Source: Verrucomicrobiales bacterium (GTDB lineage Bacteria > Verrucomicrobiota > Verrucomicrobiia > Limisphaerales > Palsa-1400). Taken from it: a DNA stretch of 7,679 nucleotides. Under the pieces are notes generated by a model. That model was not told the origin of the DNA. It worked only from the letters and a program-made list of their open reading frames with translations, and searched no databases. The stretch covers positions 1-7,679 of the forward strand of contig JAQGOW010000354.1 of assembly GCA_028293405.1 (NCBI GenBank), written 5' to 3'. Shown here piece after piece: positions 6,501-7,679 of the stretch. The number at the start of each line of letters is the position of its first letter. Position 1 is the first letter of the stretch. A program made the position numbers and the translations under genes.

Positions 6501-6559
6501 GGCCCGTTTAACCGAATTTAGCTTTTTTTAACCTTTTTTAACCTTTTTTAAGCAAAAAA
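6501..6559 (+). repeat. Decamer array 5, phased T-tracts (predicted intrinsically bent DNA)
   Basis: Blocks starting at 6501, 6511, 6521, 6531 and 6541 all end in TTTA. The last three are GCTTTTTTTA, ACCTTTTTTA and ACCTTTTTTA. Runs of six or seven Ts at 10-base spacing match the classical arrangement for intrinsic curvature. The final T6 (6544-6549) can also pair with A6 at 6554-6559. Confidence 0.6.
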
Positions 6560-6686
6560 CAAAAGATGTTAGGAACGGATTGAAGAAGGTCTGATCGATA
6601 GCCGGCAAGCGAAGAGAAACTTCTCGGATGGGTGGCCGCGTGCTAACGCCTCCATGTTTCTCCAAAGAGAAGGAATGAGATGCGAG

Positions 6687-6730
6687 GCCGACGTTCGGCA
6701 TTGTGCCACATTTTTGAAAATTCTGCCGAA
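6687..6730. repeat. Short nested inverted repeats around the right 11-base repeat
   Basis: GCCGA (6687-6691) pairs with TCGGC (6695-6699). Alternatively TTCGGCA (6694-6700) pairs with TGCCGAA (6724-6730) across a 23-base loop that contains CCACATTTTTG. The two stems exclude each other. Function is not known. Confidence 0.35.
6706..6716 (+). repeat. Right copy of the 11-base direct repeat
   Basis: CCACATTTTTG, identical to 1041-1051 and in the same orientation, about 5.7 kb apart. The flanking bases differ on both sides. Confidence 0.3.
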
Positions 6731-6731
6731 T

Positions 6732-6794
6732 GACCGCGTGAGGGCACGCGGCCTACAGCTCGATCTGTAGGCCGGGTGCCCTCACCCGGCGGTC
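6732..6794. repeat. Long imperfect palindrome, probable dispersed intergenic repeat and 3' hairpin of the dipeptidase mRNA
   Basis: The left arm (6732-6758) and right arm (6765-6794) are complementary over almost their full length, broken by one mismatch and a three-base insertion in the right arm, with a six-base loop CTCGAT. The core GTAGGCCGGGTG/CACCCGGC resembles a repeat I recall between genes of Verrucomicrobiota. It begins 25 bases past the dipeptidase stop, so its RNA would form a strong 3' hairpin on that transcript. No U-run follows, so it may stabilise mRNA or end transcription with factors. Confidence 0.7.
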
Positions 6795-6819
6795 TTCGCT
6801 TTAACGGTTTCGGGCCGTT

Positions 6820-7679
6820 TCAATGACTTTCATGTTGCATCGACTTGGAGACTTTTTCCGCGTCGCGCAAAACGCGCAGGATGTTGAGGCCAGCGATTTT
6901 CTTGATGTCCTCTTCCGAATGCCCGCGTGCGAGGAGTTCGGCGAGGAGCGCTGGATATTTGGAGACGTCTTCGAGTCCAACAGGTGGGCCGCTGAACCCT
7001 TCGTAATCCGCGCCGATGCCGACGTGGTCGACGCCGGCGACTTTGCAGATGTAATCGATGTGATTGGCGACGTCGGCGACGGTGGCCTGATGCGGTTCGG
7101 GGTGGCTCTTGCGCCATTCATCCAAGGCCGCGTCGAGTTTCGCGTCGTCCTTGATGGTTTCCTGGAGACGTTTCTTCTCACGATGTTCGTCTCGATACCA
7201 GTCACGATTGGAATCGATCAGATACTCCGGATAGAAGTTCACCATGATGATGCCGTTATTTTTGGCGAGCATCTTCAACACATCATCGGAAGCATTCCGC
7301 ACATGATCGCAAAGCGCGCGCGCATTCGAATGTGAAAAGATCACGGGCGCTTTGGAAACGCGCAGAGCGGCTTTCATGGTGTCTTCGGACACGTGGGAAA
7401 TATCGACGAGCATGCCGAGGCGATTCATTTCGAGAACGACTTCTTCGCCGAATTTGGTGAGGCCGTGATGGAGCGGTTTATCGGTGGCGGCGTCGGCCCA
7501 ATCGATATTTTTGGTGTGCGTCAACGTCATGTACCGCGCGCCGAGCTGATAGGTGAGTCGCAAAATCGCGAGTGAATTGTTGATGGCATGCCCGCCTTCC
7601 ATGCCGATGAACGACGCGATTTTTCCACTGCGATGAATGCGCACCGCGTCATCGGCCGTGAGCGCCAGTTCCAGTTGAT
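6820..7679 (-). CDS. Membrane dipeptidase, peptidase family M19 (5' end outside window)
   Basis: The frame is open from the right edge to TGA at 6820-6822, about 286 residues. Upstream of the GTG at 7644 it continues with an ALTADDA segment typical of the family, so that codon is internal. Seen, in visible-residue numbers: the bridging-glutamate motif in MEGGHAI (E27), VDISH (H95), IFSHSNAR (H116) and GIGADYEG (D224), in the order of zinc ligands and catalytic residues of renal dipeptidase. The N-terminal H-x-D zinc pair and roughly 100 residues should lie beyond the edge. Known: M19 enzymes are TIM-barrel dinuclear zinc hydrolases that cut dipeptides, often with a D-residue at the C-terminal side. 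An insert rich in charged residues (about 155-195) lies between the third zinc ligand and the catalytic aspartate. The gene seems intact and is not part of the operon to its left; the long spacer and palindrome separate them. Confidence 0.93.
   Translation of the reverse strand, partial: QLELALTADDAVRIHRSGKIASFIGMEGGHAINNSLAILRLTYQLGARYMTLTHTKNIDWADAATDKPLHHGLTKFGEEVVLEMNRLGMLVDISHVSEDTMKAALRVSKAPVIFSHSNARALCDHVRNASDDVLKMLAKNNGIIMVNFYPEYLIDSNRDWYRDEHREKKRLQETIKDDAKLDAALDEWRKSHPEPHQATVADVANHIDYICKVAGVDHVGIGADYEGFSGPPVGLEDVSKYPALLAELLARGHSEEDIKKIAGLNILRVLRDAEKVSKSMQHESH

Larger units (their letters stand above)
5979..6819. other. Long non-coding region between operon and dipeptidase gene
   Basis: About 840 bases with no credible gene. 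The longest frame (minus strand, 6047-6463) has a peptide that simply repeats RRKSSLMV because of the 30-base DNA repeat beneath it, and it lacks a domain. Contents in order: the operon leader with two overlapping hairpins (6046-6093), a possible promoter near 6122, a series of arrays with a 10-base period (6171-6550), a featureless part with only short GAGAA/TTCTC stems (6562-6686), and a palindromic block next to the dipeptidase stop (6687-6794). The sequence AGAGTGGCAC occurs twice, at 6159-6168 and 6224-6233. Confidence 0.6.

Noticed and set aside
6823..7335. A 170-residue plus-strand frame opposite the dipeptidase
   Set aside because: It is the complement of a clearly conserved M19 gene and looks like a shadow frame.

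Overview
The window looks like a piece of a mesophilic, moderately GC-rich bacterial chromosome. I favour a soil or freshwater Verrucomicrobiota-type genome, from memory rather than a search. Two things point there: the long palindrome with a GTAGGCCGGGTG core beside the dipeptidase gene, and the TTTTGGAGCGCGGCTG-type sequence after the serine hydrolase gene. Both resemble dispersed intergenic sequences of that phylum. Confidence in the phylum is only moderate.

Layout. Positions 1-998 (+) hold the 3' part of a serine hydrolase gene (class C beta-lactamase / DD-peptidase fold) with a C-terminal PDZ-like domain. A 300-base convergent spacer follows. Positions 5978 to 1300 (-) carry a tightly coupled two-gene operon: an unrecognised protein of about 368 residues (4872-5978), then a 1191-residue protein (1300-4875) built as DUF4062, a STAND-type P-loop NTPase, about nine 40-residue TPRs and an unassigned C-terminal region. 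Their stop and start codons overlap as ATGA. Upstream of the operon is an 840-base non-coding stretch containing several different arrays with a 10-base period, phased T-tracts, and a long imperfect palindrome. Positions 6820-7679 (-) hold the 3' part of an M19 (renal/membrane dipeptidase family) gene.

The outer genes look like ordinary chromosomal hydrolases of peptide or cell-wall metabolism. The operon between them looks like an insertion: in lines I counted by hand it is visibly lower in G+C (42-47% against 57-63%), it has its own leader, and an 11-base direct repeat lies on both sides of it. The large protein has the signalling-NTPase architecture used by many bacterial conflict and antiphage systems (Avs-like or NACHT/NB-ARC-like STAND proteins). 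A DUF4062 domain sits where the effector usually lies, and a TPR solenoid where the sensor usually lies. I infer that the pair is a candidate defence or signalling module, with the small upstream protein as a dedicated partner of unknown function. This is the main point of interest in the window, and nothing in the sequence proves it.
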